A stretch of 15,587 nt of DNA from CAZABC01 sp964483405 (GTDB taxonomy: Bacteria; Chloroflexota; Limnocylindria; Limnocylindrales; CSP1-4): contig CAZABC010000047.1 of the NCBI GenBank assembly GCA_964483405.1, forward strand, positions 1 through 15,587, read 5' to 3'. The notes beneath the pieces were generated by a model. That model worked only from the letters and a program-made list of their open reading frames with translations, ran no database searches and was not told the origin of the DNA. Positions 1 to 6,873 of the stretch are shown one piece after another (the first letter of the stretch is position 1; each line of letters starts with the position of its first letter). Position numbers and translations under genes: made by a program.

Positions 1-2
1 GC

Positions 3-143
3 GACTACGAGGCGCTCGACCAGGACGAGAAGACGATCAACGTCCACGTCAGCCATCTCCGGGAGAAGATCGAGGACGATCCGTCGCAGCCGGCCTTCGT
101 CCTCACCGTGCGGGGAGCGGGCTACGCCTTCGCCGAGCGCTGA
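3..143 (+). CDS. OmpR/PhoB-type response regulator, C-terminal end (partial)
   Basis: The window opens inside this gene; 46 residues plus the stop codon are visible. They match the end of the OmpR/PhoB winged-helix DNA-binding domain: the recognition helix segment TINVHVSHLREKIEDD, followed by the wing hairpin with VRGAGYAF just before the stop. The receiver domain lies upstream, outside the window. The regulator would be phosphorylated by the histidine kinase that follows directly and would bind promoter DNA. The pairing is inferred from adjacency and gene order, which is the usual layout for this family. The family call is secure because the RGxGY wing motif is intact; the specific target genes cannot be read from here. 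Confidence 0.93.
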   Translation, partial: DYEALDQDEKTINVHVSHLREKIEDDPSQPAFVLTVRGAGYAFAER

Positions 144-186
144 CCCGGCGCCCGCCGCGACGGGGCGGCACTGGGCAAGGCGCCTC

Positions 187-1743
187 CTGCCGCGGACCTT
201 CCAGGCCCGCCTGACGCTCGCCTTCGCCGGCGTCATCACGCTGACCCTCGCCCTCGTCTCGCTCACGGTCATCAACCGCCTCGACGACTTCTTCCAGGCC
301 CAGGACCAGCAGAGCCTCTCGAGCCGCACGCTCGCCGTCGCGGCGGTCGTCAACAACGTCATCGAGCGCGAGAGCGCCGGCGAGGCCGTCGTGACGACCG
401 AGGACCTCGTCACCGAGGACGTCGCGGTGGCGCTCTCGGACCCCGAGTTCCTCGAGACGCTGGCCAACCGGGTCGGGCTCGCCGACGTCCGGATCGTCGT
501 CGGCTCGATCGTGCCGGTGCCGCCGGACTCATTCACCATCGACCCCGCCTCGAACGGGACCTACTTCGGCGCCCTGACCACACCGCCGGAGGCTGGCCAG
601 AGCCGCGAGGACCGCGAGTTCGGCCAGCTCTTCCGGTCGCAGAACCGGGCCGGCTTCCAGTACGCCCTCGAGGTCACCCTGATCGACCCGTACACGTTCC
701 GGGCCCAGACGCTTGCGAACGTGACCGGGCTGATCCTGGTCATCGGGATCATCGGGCTCGCCCTGGCCATCCTCGTCGCCGCGTTCCTGGCGGCCCGCTT
801 CGCCGCACCGGTCCGGCGCCTGAGCGAGGCCGCCCGGAGCATCGGCGAGGGCGACCTGGCGAGCCGGGTGCCGCTCGGCGAGGCGCGGGCCGGGTCGGCC
901 GAGCTCGTCGAGGTGTCGCGCCAGTTCAATGCGATGGCCGCGCGGCTCGAGGAGAGCATCGAGATCGTCCGGCGCGACCGGGACCGCAGCCGCGAGTTCC
1001 TGGCCGACGTCAGCCACGAGCTCCGGACGCCGATCACCTCGCTCCGGATGTTCGTCGAGCTGCTCCAGGGACCCGCCGGCGACGACCCGGTCACCCGGGC
1101 CGAGTTCCTCGAGTCGAGCGCCGGCCAGCTCGGGCGGCTCGACTGGCTCGCCCAGAACCTGCTCGAGCTCTCGAAGCTCGACTCGGGCCTGGTCCTGCTC
1201 GACCTCCGGCCCGACGACCTTCGGGCGAGCATCGAGTCGGCGACCGAGCAGGTCCTCCCGGCCGCCGAGCGGCGCGGCGTGTCGCTCGTCTGCCGGCTGC
1301 CCGAGTCGCCGGTCCGGACCCTCCACGACCCGCAACGGATCGGCCAGGTCGTGACGAACCTCGTCGGCAACGCGGTGAAGTTCACGCCCCGGGGCGGAGC
1401 CGTGACGGTCGAGCTCGAGGCCCGCCGCGACGGGGCGGCGATCGTCGTCCGCGACACCGGCGAGGGGATCCCGGCGGACGAGCTGCCGCACATCTTCGAG
1501 CGCTTCTACCGTGGCGCCCGGGCGACCGAGGCCCGGAGCGCCGGGAGCGGGCTCGGCCTCGCGATCGTCAAGTCGATCGTCGACATGCACGGCGGCCGGA
1601 TCGGCGTGGAGAGCCGGCTCGGGACCGGCTCGACGTTCACCGTCTTCCTGCCGCGGGAGGCGCGCGTCGCCAGTCCGGTCCCGCCCGCGGTCCGAGCAGA
1701 TGGCGAAACCTTCACCGAACCGCGTGAGCCGGCTGAATCGTGA
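187..1743 (+). CDS. HAMP-domain sensor histidine kinase (start non-canonical)
   Basis: Membrane sensor kinase that autophosphorylates on histidine and passes phosphate to the preceding response regulator. Counting from the proposed start: TM1 about 9-29, extracytoplasmic sensor about 30-179, TM2 about 180-202, HAMP about 204-258, then the H-box FLADVSHELRTP with phospho-His277. The N-box has NLVGNAVKFTP, the G1 box VRDTGEGIP, an F-box near IFERFYRG, and the G2 box SGLGLAIVKS; the kinase core looks complete. No ATG, GTG or TTG lies in frame between the end of the regulator and GTG 391. Starting at 391 would delete TM1 and part of the sensor. I therefore place the start at CTG 187, which has AAGG (177-180) six bases upstream and gives an N-terminus typical of this family. 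CTG 211 is a poorer alternative. Function is confident; the start is inferred. Confidence 0.85.
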   Translation: MPRTFQARLTLAFAGVITLTLALVSLTVINRLDDFFQAQDQQSLSSRTLAVAAVVNNVIERESAGEAVVTTEDLVTEDVAVALSDPEFLETLANRVGLADVRIVVGSIVPVPPDSFTIDPASNGTYFGALTTPPEAGQSREDREFGQLFRSQNRAGFQYALEVTLIDPYTFRAQTLANVTGLILVIGIIGLALAILVAAFLAARFAAPVRRLSEAARSIGEGDLASRVPLGEARAGSAELVEVSRQFNAMAARLEESIEIVRRDRDRSREFLADVSHELRTPITSLRMFVELLQGPAGDDPVTRAEFLESSAGQLGRLDWLAQNLLELSKLDSGLVLLDLRPDDLRASIESATEQVLPAAERRGVSLVCRLPESPVRTLHDPQRIGQVVTNLVGNAVKFTPRGGAVTVELEARRDGAAIVVRDTGEGIPADELPHIFERFYRGARATEARSAGSGLGLAIVKSIVDMHGGRIGVESRLGTGSTFTVFLPREARVASPVPPAVRADGETFTEPREPAES

Positions 1744-1761
1744 CCCGTCACGCTAGAGCGA

Positions 1762-1791
1762 GGCCGATCGGCCGATCCGTCGTGGATCCAC
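1762..1791. promoter_or_regulatory. Palindrome pair upstream of the HtrA gene
   Basis: The 151-base gap between the kinase and the protease contains two perfect palindromes: GGCCGATCGGCC (1762-1773, which overlaps a second palindrome GATCGGCCGATC at 1766-1777) and GTGGATCCAC (1782-1791). They lie 100-130 bases before the protease start. They could be operator sites for the adjacent response regulator or another factor. No convincing -35/-10 pair is visible beside them, and palindromes arise fairly often in GC-rich DNA, so this is tentative. Confidence 0.25.
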
Positions 1792-1894
1792 AGGATCTTC
1801 GCAGGACGAGCCGATACGGTGCCCGTTGCCATGTGATCGTCGACCAGGCCGGCTCGGCCGGGTCGGCGCCAGCCAGACGAGTGAGACGCCACCG

Positions 1895-3391
1895 ATGACC
1901 GACCAGCCCCCGAGGGACGACCAGCCGCTGATGCCGGAGCCCGTCCCCGCCGCCGATACCGCCGAGCCGTCGACGGTCCTGCCCGCCGCCGAGCCCCCGG
2001 ACGGGGGTCCGGGACCCGACGTCGCGACCGCGGCCGACGCCGCGCCTCCGCCCGTCGCCGTGTCGCAGGCCGCGCCCGACCCCGCCGCATCCGCACCCGA
2101 CGCCGCCGTCTTCTCGCCCGATCCCGAGCCGCGCACCGACTGGTCGCGGCCCGAGTTCGCGACGTCCCGTCCGGCGAGCGAGTGGTACGAGCCGGTCGCG
2201 CCGGTCGTCCCGGCCGCGGCACCGGCAGCCGGGAGCGCACCGGCCTCGCGCGAGCCGCGCCGCGGCGTTGGGATCGGGGCGCTCGTCGCCGCGACGCTCG
2301 CCTCGGCGGTCCTGGCCTCGGGTGGCACCGTCGTCGCCCTGAACGCAGCCGGGGTCTTCGACCAGACGGCCGCGGCGTCGGCCCAGCCTTCGACCCAGCC
2401 GGCCTCGACCTCCATCCCGGTCACGATCGACGAGTCGTCGGCGACGATCGACGTCGCCGCGAAGGCCGGTCCGGCCGTCGTCCGGATCACGACCGAGGAC
2501 ATGCCCGACGATCAGCTGTCGATCCCGGAGTCGGGCGTCGGCTCAGGCGTGATCTACGACTCCGACGGCTGGATCCTCACGAACCGCCATGTCGTCGCCG
2601 GCGCCGACTCGCTGACCGTCGAGCTCTCGGACGGCCGCCAGCTCGACGGCGAGATCTACGGCATCGACACCCTGACCGACCTGGCCATCGTCAAGGTCGA
2701 CGCGACCGGCCTCCCGACCGCGGCCATCGGCGACTCTGACGCGCTCGAGGTCGGCCAGCTGACGATCGCGATCGGCAGCCCGCTCGGCACCTACTCGAAC
2801 ACCGTCACCAGCGGCATCCTCTCCGCGAGGGGTCGGACGATCGAGGTCGACGGAGGCCGGCTGTCGAACCTGCTCCAGACCGACACGGCGATCAACCCCG
2901 GCAACAGCGGGGGCCCGCTCCTCGACGCCGGCGGCAACGTCATCGGCATCAACACGGCGATCGCCACCTCAGCCGAGGGGATCGGCTTCGCGATCCCGGT
3001 CAACCTCGCCAAGCCGATCATGGAGCAGGCGCTGGCCGGCGAGCCGCTCGCCCGACCGTACATCGGCGTCCGCTTCGAGACGATCGACGTCCAGGTCGCC
3101 GAGCGCGAGGATCTCGACGTCACCGAGGGTGCGCTCATCGCCGACACCGCCGCCGACCAGAACGGGCAGTCGGTCCCGGGCGTCGTCCCGGGCGGCCCGG
3201 CGGACCAGGCCGGCATCGAGGAGGGCGACATCGTCATCGCGATCGAAGGCCAGGCCCTCGACGGCGAGCACCCCCTCGACGCGGTCGTCAGCCAGTACTC
3301 GCCCGGTGAGGTCGTCACGCTCGAGGTGCTCCGCGACGGCGAGGAGCTGTCGCTCGAGGTGACGCTCGGGACGCGGCCGCCCGACCTGTAG
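1895..3391 (+). CDS. Membrane-anchored HtrA/DegP-family serine protease with PDZ domain
   Basis: Trypsin-like S1C protease acting outside the membrane on misfolded envelope proteins; the protein has 498 residues. The first 122 residues are a Pro/Ala/Asp-rich cytoplasmic stretch, followed by one TM segment (about 124-150) and a short linker. The protease domain carries His232 (TNRHVV), Asp262 (LTDLAIV) and Ser338 (NPGNSGGPL), so the catalytic triad is complete. One C-terminal PDZ domain (about 400-490) contains GGPADQAGIEEGDIV. The layout resembles mycobacterial PepD/HtrA rather than periplasmic DegP, which has two PDZ domains and a signal peptide. ATG 1895 is chosen because the protein becomes a recognisable hydrophilic N-terminus there; GTG 1826 would add 23 arginine-containing residues of no family character. 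The upstream kinase suggests stress-responsive control, which is an inference. Confidence 0.93.
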   Translation: MTDQPPRDDQPLMPEPVPAADTAEPSTVLPAAEPPDGGPGPDVATAADAAPPPVAVSQAAPDPAASAPDAAVFSPDPEPRTDWSRPEFATSRPASEWYEPVAPVVPAAAPAAGSAPASREPRRGVGIGALVAATLASAVLASGGTVVALNAAGVFDQTAAASAQPSTQPASTSIPVTIDESSATIDVAAKAGPAVVRITTEDMPDDQLSIPESGVGSGVIYDSDGWILTNRHVVAGADSLTVELSDGRQLDGEIYGIDTLTDLAIVKVDATGLPTAAIGDSDALEVGQLTIAIGSPLGTYSNTVTSGILSARGRTIEVDGGRLSNLLQTDTAINPGNSGGPLLDAGGNVIGINTAIATSAEGIGFAIPVNLAKPIMEQALAGEPLARPYIGVRFETIDVQVAEREDLDVTEGALIADTAADQNGQSVPGVVPGGPADQAGIEEGDIVIAIEGQALDGEHPLDAVVSQYSPGEVVTLEVLRDGEELSLEVTLGTRPPDL

Positions 3392-3418
3392 GACGGGGCA
3401 CGCGCGGGGGACGACGAA

Positions 3419-3444
3419 GGCCGGGCGGCTCAGCCCGCCCGGCC
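3419..3444. terminator. Perfect 10-bp hairpin between convergent genes
   Basis: The arms GGCCGGGCGG and CCGCCCGGCC are exact complements around a 6-base loop (CTCAGC). The hairpin lies 28 bases after the protease stop and overlaps the end of folB, whose stop codon sits in the loop. On the minus strand it is followed by a weakly T-containing TTCGTCGTCC; on the plus strand there is no T run. It is well placed to end transcription from both sides, but the missing U tract makes it an atypical intrinsic terminator. Confidence 0.6.
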
Positions 3445-3816
3445 GGCTCCCTCCATCCCGCGGGAGCGCCGGATCTCGACCCCCGCCCAGGCGACGGGCA
3501 CGCCGAGGTCGACCCCGGGCTTGCGGACCCGGACCACGACCGCGTCCACCGGGTACGCCTCGAGGACGGCGGCGGCGACACGCGCCGCGAGCGTCTCCAC
3601 CAGGTCGACGGCCGGACCCTCGACGACGGCCCGGACGCGATCGACGACGGCCGCGTAGTCGACCGTGGCGGCGAGGTCGTCGGACGCGCCGGCCGGCGCG
3701 AGGTCGAGCTCGAGCTCGATGTCGACGTGGAACGGCTGCGGGTAGCGCCGCTCGTCCGCGTGGACGCCGTGTCGGGCGACGAAGGCGAGGTCGTGGAGGA
3801 CGACCCGGTCGGTCAT
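3430..3816 (-). CDS. folB: Dihydroneopterin aldolase
   Basis: Converts 7,8-dihydroneopterin to 6-hydroxymethyl-7,8-dihydropterin plus glycolaldehyde in cytosolic folate synthesis. The 128-residue length is normal for FolB. Family features are the N-terminal VVLHDLAFVARHGVHADER with Glu22, the following QPFHVDIELELD strand, the DLVETLA helix with Glu74, and VRVRKPG with Lys99, the conserved general acid/base lysine. Its ATG overlaps the folP stop by 4 bases (ATGA), so the two are very likely translationally coupled. No folK domain is fused to it and no folK gene follows. The pyrophosphokinase step must therefore be encoded elsewhere. The gene ends in a hairpin that probably terminates the operon. 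Confidence 0.93.
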   Translation of the reverse strand: MTDRVVLHDLAFVARHGVHADERRYPQPFHVDIELELDLAPAGASDDLAATVDYAAVVDRVRAVVEGPAVDLVETLAARVAAAVLEAYPVDAVVVRVRKPGVDLGVPVAWAGVEIRRSRGMEGAGRAG

Positions 3817-4865
3817 CGCGGCGCTCCCCCGGTCGCCGCGCCCCCGGCCCCGTCCGGATCCGTCTCGAGCGGGTGGCCCCCGCGGACGATCGCATCGGCG
3901 ACCCGGGCGACGCGGACGTTCGGCTCGACGTCATGGACGCGGACGATGTCGACCCCGGCGGCGACGGCGAGGGCCGTCGTCGCGAGCGTCGCCTCGAGCC
4001 GCTCGTCGGGCGGCAGGTCGAGGAGCTTCCCGAGGGTCGACTTCCGCGAGGTGCCCAGCAAGACCGGCCGTCCGAGCAGGTGGAGGGCCTCGAGCTCGCG
4101 GAGCAGGACGAGGTTGTGGGCCGGCGTCTTGCCGAACCCGAACCCCGGGTCGACCACGATGCGGTCCCAGGCGACGCCGACCCGGAGCGCCCGCTCGATC
4201 GCCCGGTCGAGATCGGCGACGACCTCGACGACGAGGTTTCGGTAGCGGGCCTCGGCCCGGTTGTGCATGAGCACGAGGGCGACCCCGCGCTCGGCGGCGA
4301 CCCGCGCGAGGCGGTCGTCGTCGGCCACGCCCCAGACGTCGTTGACCAGGTCGGCGCCGGCGTCGATCGCCGCCTCGGCGACCGACGGCTTGGTCGTGTC
4401 GACGCTGATCGGCAGCGCCGGCAGCGCCGCCCGGACGGCCCGGATCGCCGGGACGACCCGCGCCGCCTCCACGGCCGCGTCGACGACGGCATGACCGGGC
4501 CGGCTCGACTCGCCGCCGAGGTCGACCAGGTCGGCCCCTTCGTCGGCCATCCGCCGGGCGAGGGCGGCGGCGGCGGAGGCCGTGGATCCAGCCGATCGGG
4601 CGGCCCCGTCGGCGAGCAGCCCGTCGCCCGAGAAGCTGTCCGGCGTCAGGTTGACGATTCCCATGACGTAGGTGCGGGCGCCCCAGTCGAACAGCGCCGG
4701 CCCGATCCAGATCGGCGCAGGCGGCCCCGGCAGGCCGCGATCGGACCCGGCCGGCAGCGCGAAGGACGGGGTCGCGGCCCCGCCGCCCACGTCGGGGCGA
4801 CCGTCGACGACGCCGTCCGTGGCGGGGGCGGACCGATCGGCCGCTCCGCCGGGCTGCCCGGTCAT
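3813..4865 (-). CDS. folP: Dihydropteroate synthase
   Basis: Condenses 6-hydroxymethyl-dihydropterin diphosphate with p-aminobenzoate to give dihydropteroate; this is the sulfonamide target enzyme. The protein is 350 residues, longer than the usual 270-290 because of a Gly/Ala/Pro-rich N-terminal extension of about 65 residues. The core is a TIM barrel with MGIVNLTPDSFSGDG (68-82), LVDLGGESSRPG (about 113-124), SVDTTKP, NDVWG, DPGFGFGK (239-246), GTSRKS (271-276) and RVHDV (309-313). All the substrate-binding signatures are intact. ATG 4865 overlaps the folC stop by 4 bases, which fixes the start; the open frame further upstream is Arg/Gly-rich noise antisense-shifted from folC. The low-complexity extension could instead be partly untranslated if a later start is used, but none has better support. 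Confidence 0.95.
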   Translation of the reverse strand: MTGQPGGAADRSAPATDGVVDGRPDVGGGAATPSFALPAGSDRGLPGPPAPIWIGPALFDWGARTYVMGIVNLTPDSFSGDGLLADGAARSAGSTASAAAALARRMADEGADLVDLGGESSRPGHAVVDAAVEAARVVPAIRAVRAALPALPISVDTTKPSVAEAAIDAGADLVNDVWGVADDDRLARVAAERGVALVLMHNRAEARYRNLVVEVVADLDRAIERALRVGVAWDRIVVDPGFGFGKTPAHNLVLLRELEALHLLGRPVLLGTSRKSTLGKLLDLPPDERLEATLATTALAVAAGVDIVRVHDVEPNVRVARVADAIVRGGHPLETDPDGAGGAATGGAPR

Positions 4866-6310
4866 CGGCGGGTCTCGAGCGGCGGCACCGGGACGGCCAC
4901 GGGGTCCTCCTCCGGGTCGGCGAGATCGGGGTCGGCCACGAGCCGGCCACGGGCCGCGCCGACCAGATAGAGCGAGCCGGCCACCACGACCGGCCCGGGC
5001 GCCTCGTCGAGCGCCCGCACGAGCGCCGCCTCGACCGGCTCGACCGCGACCGGCCGGGTCGCCGGGGCGAGGACCGCCCAGCGGCCTGCGAGGGCCTCGG
5101 CCGGCATCGCCCGCGGGGCGTCGGGGCGGGTGCAGATGATACGCGCGCCGTCGAGCGAGCTGGCCTGGGCGAGGGCCGCGACGACCGCGTCGACGTCCTT
5201 GTCGCCCATCGCCCCGAACACGACCGTCCACGGCGCCGGGAGCCGCTCGGCCCCGCCGGTCACGAACGGCCGGAGGTCGTCGAGGGCAACGGCGAGCGCC
5301 GCGGCGCCGGCGGGGTTGTGGGCCCCGTCGAGGAGCACGTCGCGCGGCCCGCCCCGCCCGTCGCCCTCGACGAGCTCGAGGCGTCCCGGCCAGGTCGCCG
5401 CGGCATACCCGGCGCGACGGGCGGCCGCCGGGACCGCCGCGATCCCGGCCGCCTCGAGCGCGTCGAGGGTGGCGTCGGCGACGGCGGCGTTGACCGCCTG
5501 GTGGCGACCGCGCAGGCCGATCCGGGTCGGCCCGAGCCGGGGCAGGTCGACCGAGAGCCCGTCGCGATCCCAGCCGAGGACCGCGGGCGACGCCACCTCG
5601 GTCAGCGGCACGGCGAGCCGGCGCGCCCGGCGCCGGACGACGGCCAGCGCATCGCCGGTCGCGCCGGTGACCGCCCGGTCGCCGCGCTCGATGATCGCGG
5701 CCTTCTCCCGGGCGATCGCCCGGATCGTCGGGCCGAGCCGGTCGACGTGGTCGAGGTCGACGTTCGTGACGACCGCGACGCCGCCGTCCCAGGCGTGGGT
5801 CGCGTCGAGCCGGCCACCGAGCCCGACCTCGACGACGGCGAGGTCGAGCCGCGCCTCGGCGAAGGCGGAGAAGACGACCGCGGTGAGGAGCTCGAACTCG
5901 GTCGGCGGCCCGTGCCGCCGGGCGACCCGCTCGGCGACCGGCAGGACCGCGGCGACGTGCCGGGCAAAGGTCCCCGCATCGATCGGTCGGCCGTCGATCC
6001 GGATCCGCTCGCGGTACGACACGAGGTGCGGCTTGGGCGTGTCGCCGACCCGATGGCCGGCGACCCGGAGGGCGCTCGACGTCAGCGCGAGGACGCTGCC
6101 CTTGCCGTTCGTCCCGGCGATGAGCGCGCCGCGGATCCCGGCCTGCGGATCGCCCAGCGCATGGAGGAGGGCCCGGATCCGGCCGAGGCCGAGCCGGATC
6201 CCGAAGCGGCCGCGGGCGGCCAGCGCGTCGAGCGCCGCGGCGTAGGTGAGCGTGCGCTCGAACGGGGTGACGGCGTCGTCGGCGCGGTCGACCCAGCGTC
6301 CCGCGGTCAC
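4862..6310 (-). CDS. folC: Folylpolyglutamate synthase / dihydrofolate synthase
   Basis: Mur-ligase-family enzyme that adds glutamate to dihydropteroate and/or folates using ATP; 482 residues, cytosolic. The P-loop GTNGKGS is at 66-72, followed by the FolC-type segment KPHLVSYRERIRIDG and the Mur-ligase signatures TEFELLTAVVF, VEVGLGGRLDATHAWD and NVDLDHVDRLG. The C-terminal domain contains LLDGAHNPAG. Start GTG 6310 lies only 4 bases after the stop of the upstream four-cysteine gene, so initiation is probably coupled. Within the operon folC precedes folP and folB. Whether the enzyme is bifunctional (FolC) or only extends folate chains cannot be decided from sequence alone, but as the only homologue visible in a folate operon it probably does both. 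Confidence 0.93.
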   Translation of the reverse strand: MTAGRWVDRADDAVTPFERTLTYAAALDALAARGRFGIRLGLGRIRALLHALGDPQAGIRGALIAGTNGKGSVLALTSSALRVAGHRVGDTPKPHLVSYRERIRIDGRPIDAGTFARHVAAVLPVAERVARRHGPPTEFELLTAVVFSAFAEARLDLAVVEVGLGGRLDATHAWDGGVAVVTNVDLDHVDRLGPTIRAIAREKAAIIERGDRAVTGATGDALAVVRRRARRLAVPLTEVASPAVLGWDRDGLSVDLPRLGPTRIGLRGRHQAVNAAVADATLDALEAAGIAAVPAAARRAGYAAATWPGRLELVEGDGRGGPRDVLLDGAHNPAGAAALAVALDDLRPFVTGGAERLPAPWTVVFGAMGDKDVDAVVAALAQASSLDGARIICTRPDAPRAMPAEALAGRWAVLAPATRPVAVEPVEAALVRALDEAPGPVVVAGSLYLVGAARGRLVADPDLADPEEDPVAVPVPPLETRR

Positions 6311-6314
6311 GGCG

Positions 6315-6728
6315 TCACTCGCGGGTGAGGTCGTCCTCGTAGAAGACGCACTGGTTGAACCTCGGCGTGAGGCAGACGTCGTTCACGTACCCCTGGTCGA
6401 GGTGGACGCCGCCACGCAGCTGGCAGCGCGATACGTTGCGGTCCTGCCGGATGAGGGCCTTGAGCAGGTGGGGCGCCTGGATCGGGATCGCCCCGCGGGC
6501 CCCGGTCATGAAGAAGTGCGGGCAGACGTTCCGGCGGAGGCTCGGCACGCCGAAGCCGGACCGCAGGGTCCCGGGGCCGGTCGGCCGGGTCGGCATGACC
6601 GCCTCGGGCGCCGCCGGCGGCGCGGTCATCACCCGGGCGATCGGCGCATGGCCGAAGCTCGGCGGGTTCGGGCCGCGCGGGCGCGGCCGGGCGCCGGTCT
6701 GGTCGGTCTTCGGGTCGCGGTCGTGCAC
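6315..6728 (-). CDS. Small four-cysteine protein heading the folate operon, function unknown
   Basis: The protein has 137 residues and no recognised enzyme family. Residues 1-60 are Pro/Arg-rich and probably disordered; the remainder holds all four cysteines, Cys69, Cys102, Cys119 and Cys127. The motifs are CPHF at the first and CLTxxxxxC ending CVFY at the last pair. From memory, a similar C-P-Y/H ... C-L-T-x5-C-x2-Y/F arrangement occurs as a short Cys module in larger, sometimes LysM-containing, proteins of Chloroflexota and actinobacteria; I could not verify this. Metal or Fe-S binding is possible. GTG 6728 has a purine-rich GGGAGAG just upstream; a later ATG (residue 34 or 45) would keep all the cysteines. 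The stop lies 4 bases before folC, so the two are co-transcribed, but a role in folate metabolism is not shown. Confidence 0.75.
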   Translation of the reverse strand: MHDRDPKTDQTGARPRPRGPNPPSFGHAPIARVMTAPPAAPEAVMPTRPTGPGTLRSGFGVPSLRRNVCPHFFMTGARGAIPIQAPHLLKALIRQDRNVSRCQLRGGVHLDQGYVNDVCLTPRFNQCVFYEDDLTRE

Positions 6729-6774
6729 GGCTCTCCCGGGATCCGGCGCGCACGGCTCGCGCGCTCACCGGCAG

Positions 6775-6780
6775 AGTACA
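6775..6780 (-). promoter_or_regulatory. Possible -10 box for the folate operon
   Basis: Read on the minus strand, TGTACT lies 46 bases upstream of GTG 6728 in the divergent 145-base spacer (6729-6873). It would give a short leader before the four-cysteine gene. No good -35 hexamer is visible at normal distance. Weak evidence; it is mainly the most AT-rich hexamer available on that side. Confidence 0.25.
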
Positions 6781-6859
6781 CCGCACCGGACCGCTCCGAC
6801 CCGGGCGACCCGCCGAACCCGGTTCCCGGCCGGCACCGGCCGGCATCGGCCGTCCGTGC

Positions 6860-6865
6860 GACAAT
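6860..6865 (+). promoter_or_regulatory. Possible -10 box close to the Ig-like protein start
   Basis: GACAAT ends 8 bases before ATG 6874. If used as a -10 element, transcription would begin at or next to the start codon, giving a leaderless message. There is no purine-rich ribosome-binding site in the intervening CCGGGTCC, which fits that reading. The first base departs from the TANNNT consensus, so confidence is low. Confidence 0.3.
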
Positions 6866-6873
6866 CCGGGTCC

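Noticed and set aside
529..1590. Long minus-strand open frames opposite the histidine kinase
   Set aside because: The plus strand here has all histidine-kinase boxes in order; the antisense products are Arg/Asp/Pro-rich with no recognisable family.
4866..5231. Upstream extension of the folP frame
   Set aside because: It overlaps the well-supported end of folC in another frame, and its product is Arg/Gly/Pro-rich noise; ATG 4865 with the ATGA overlap is the natural start.
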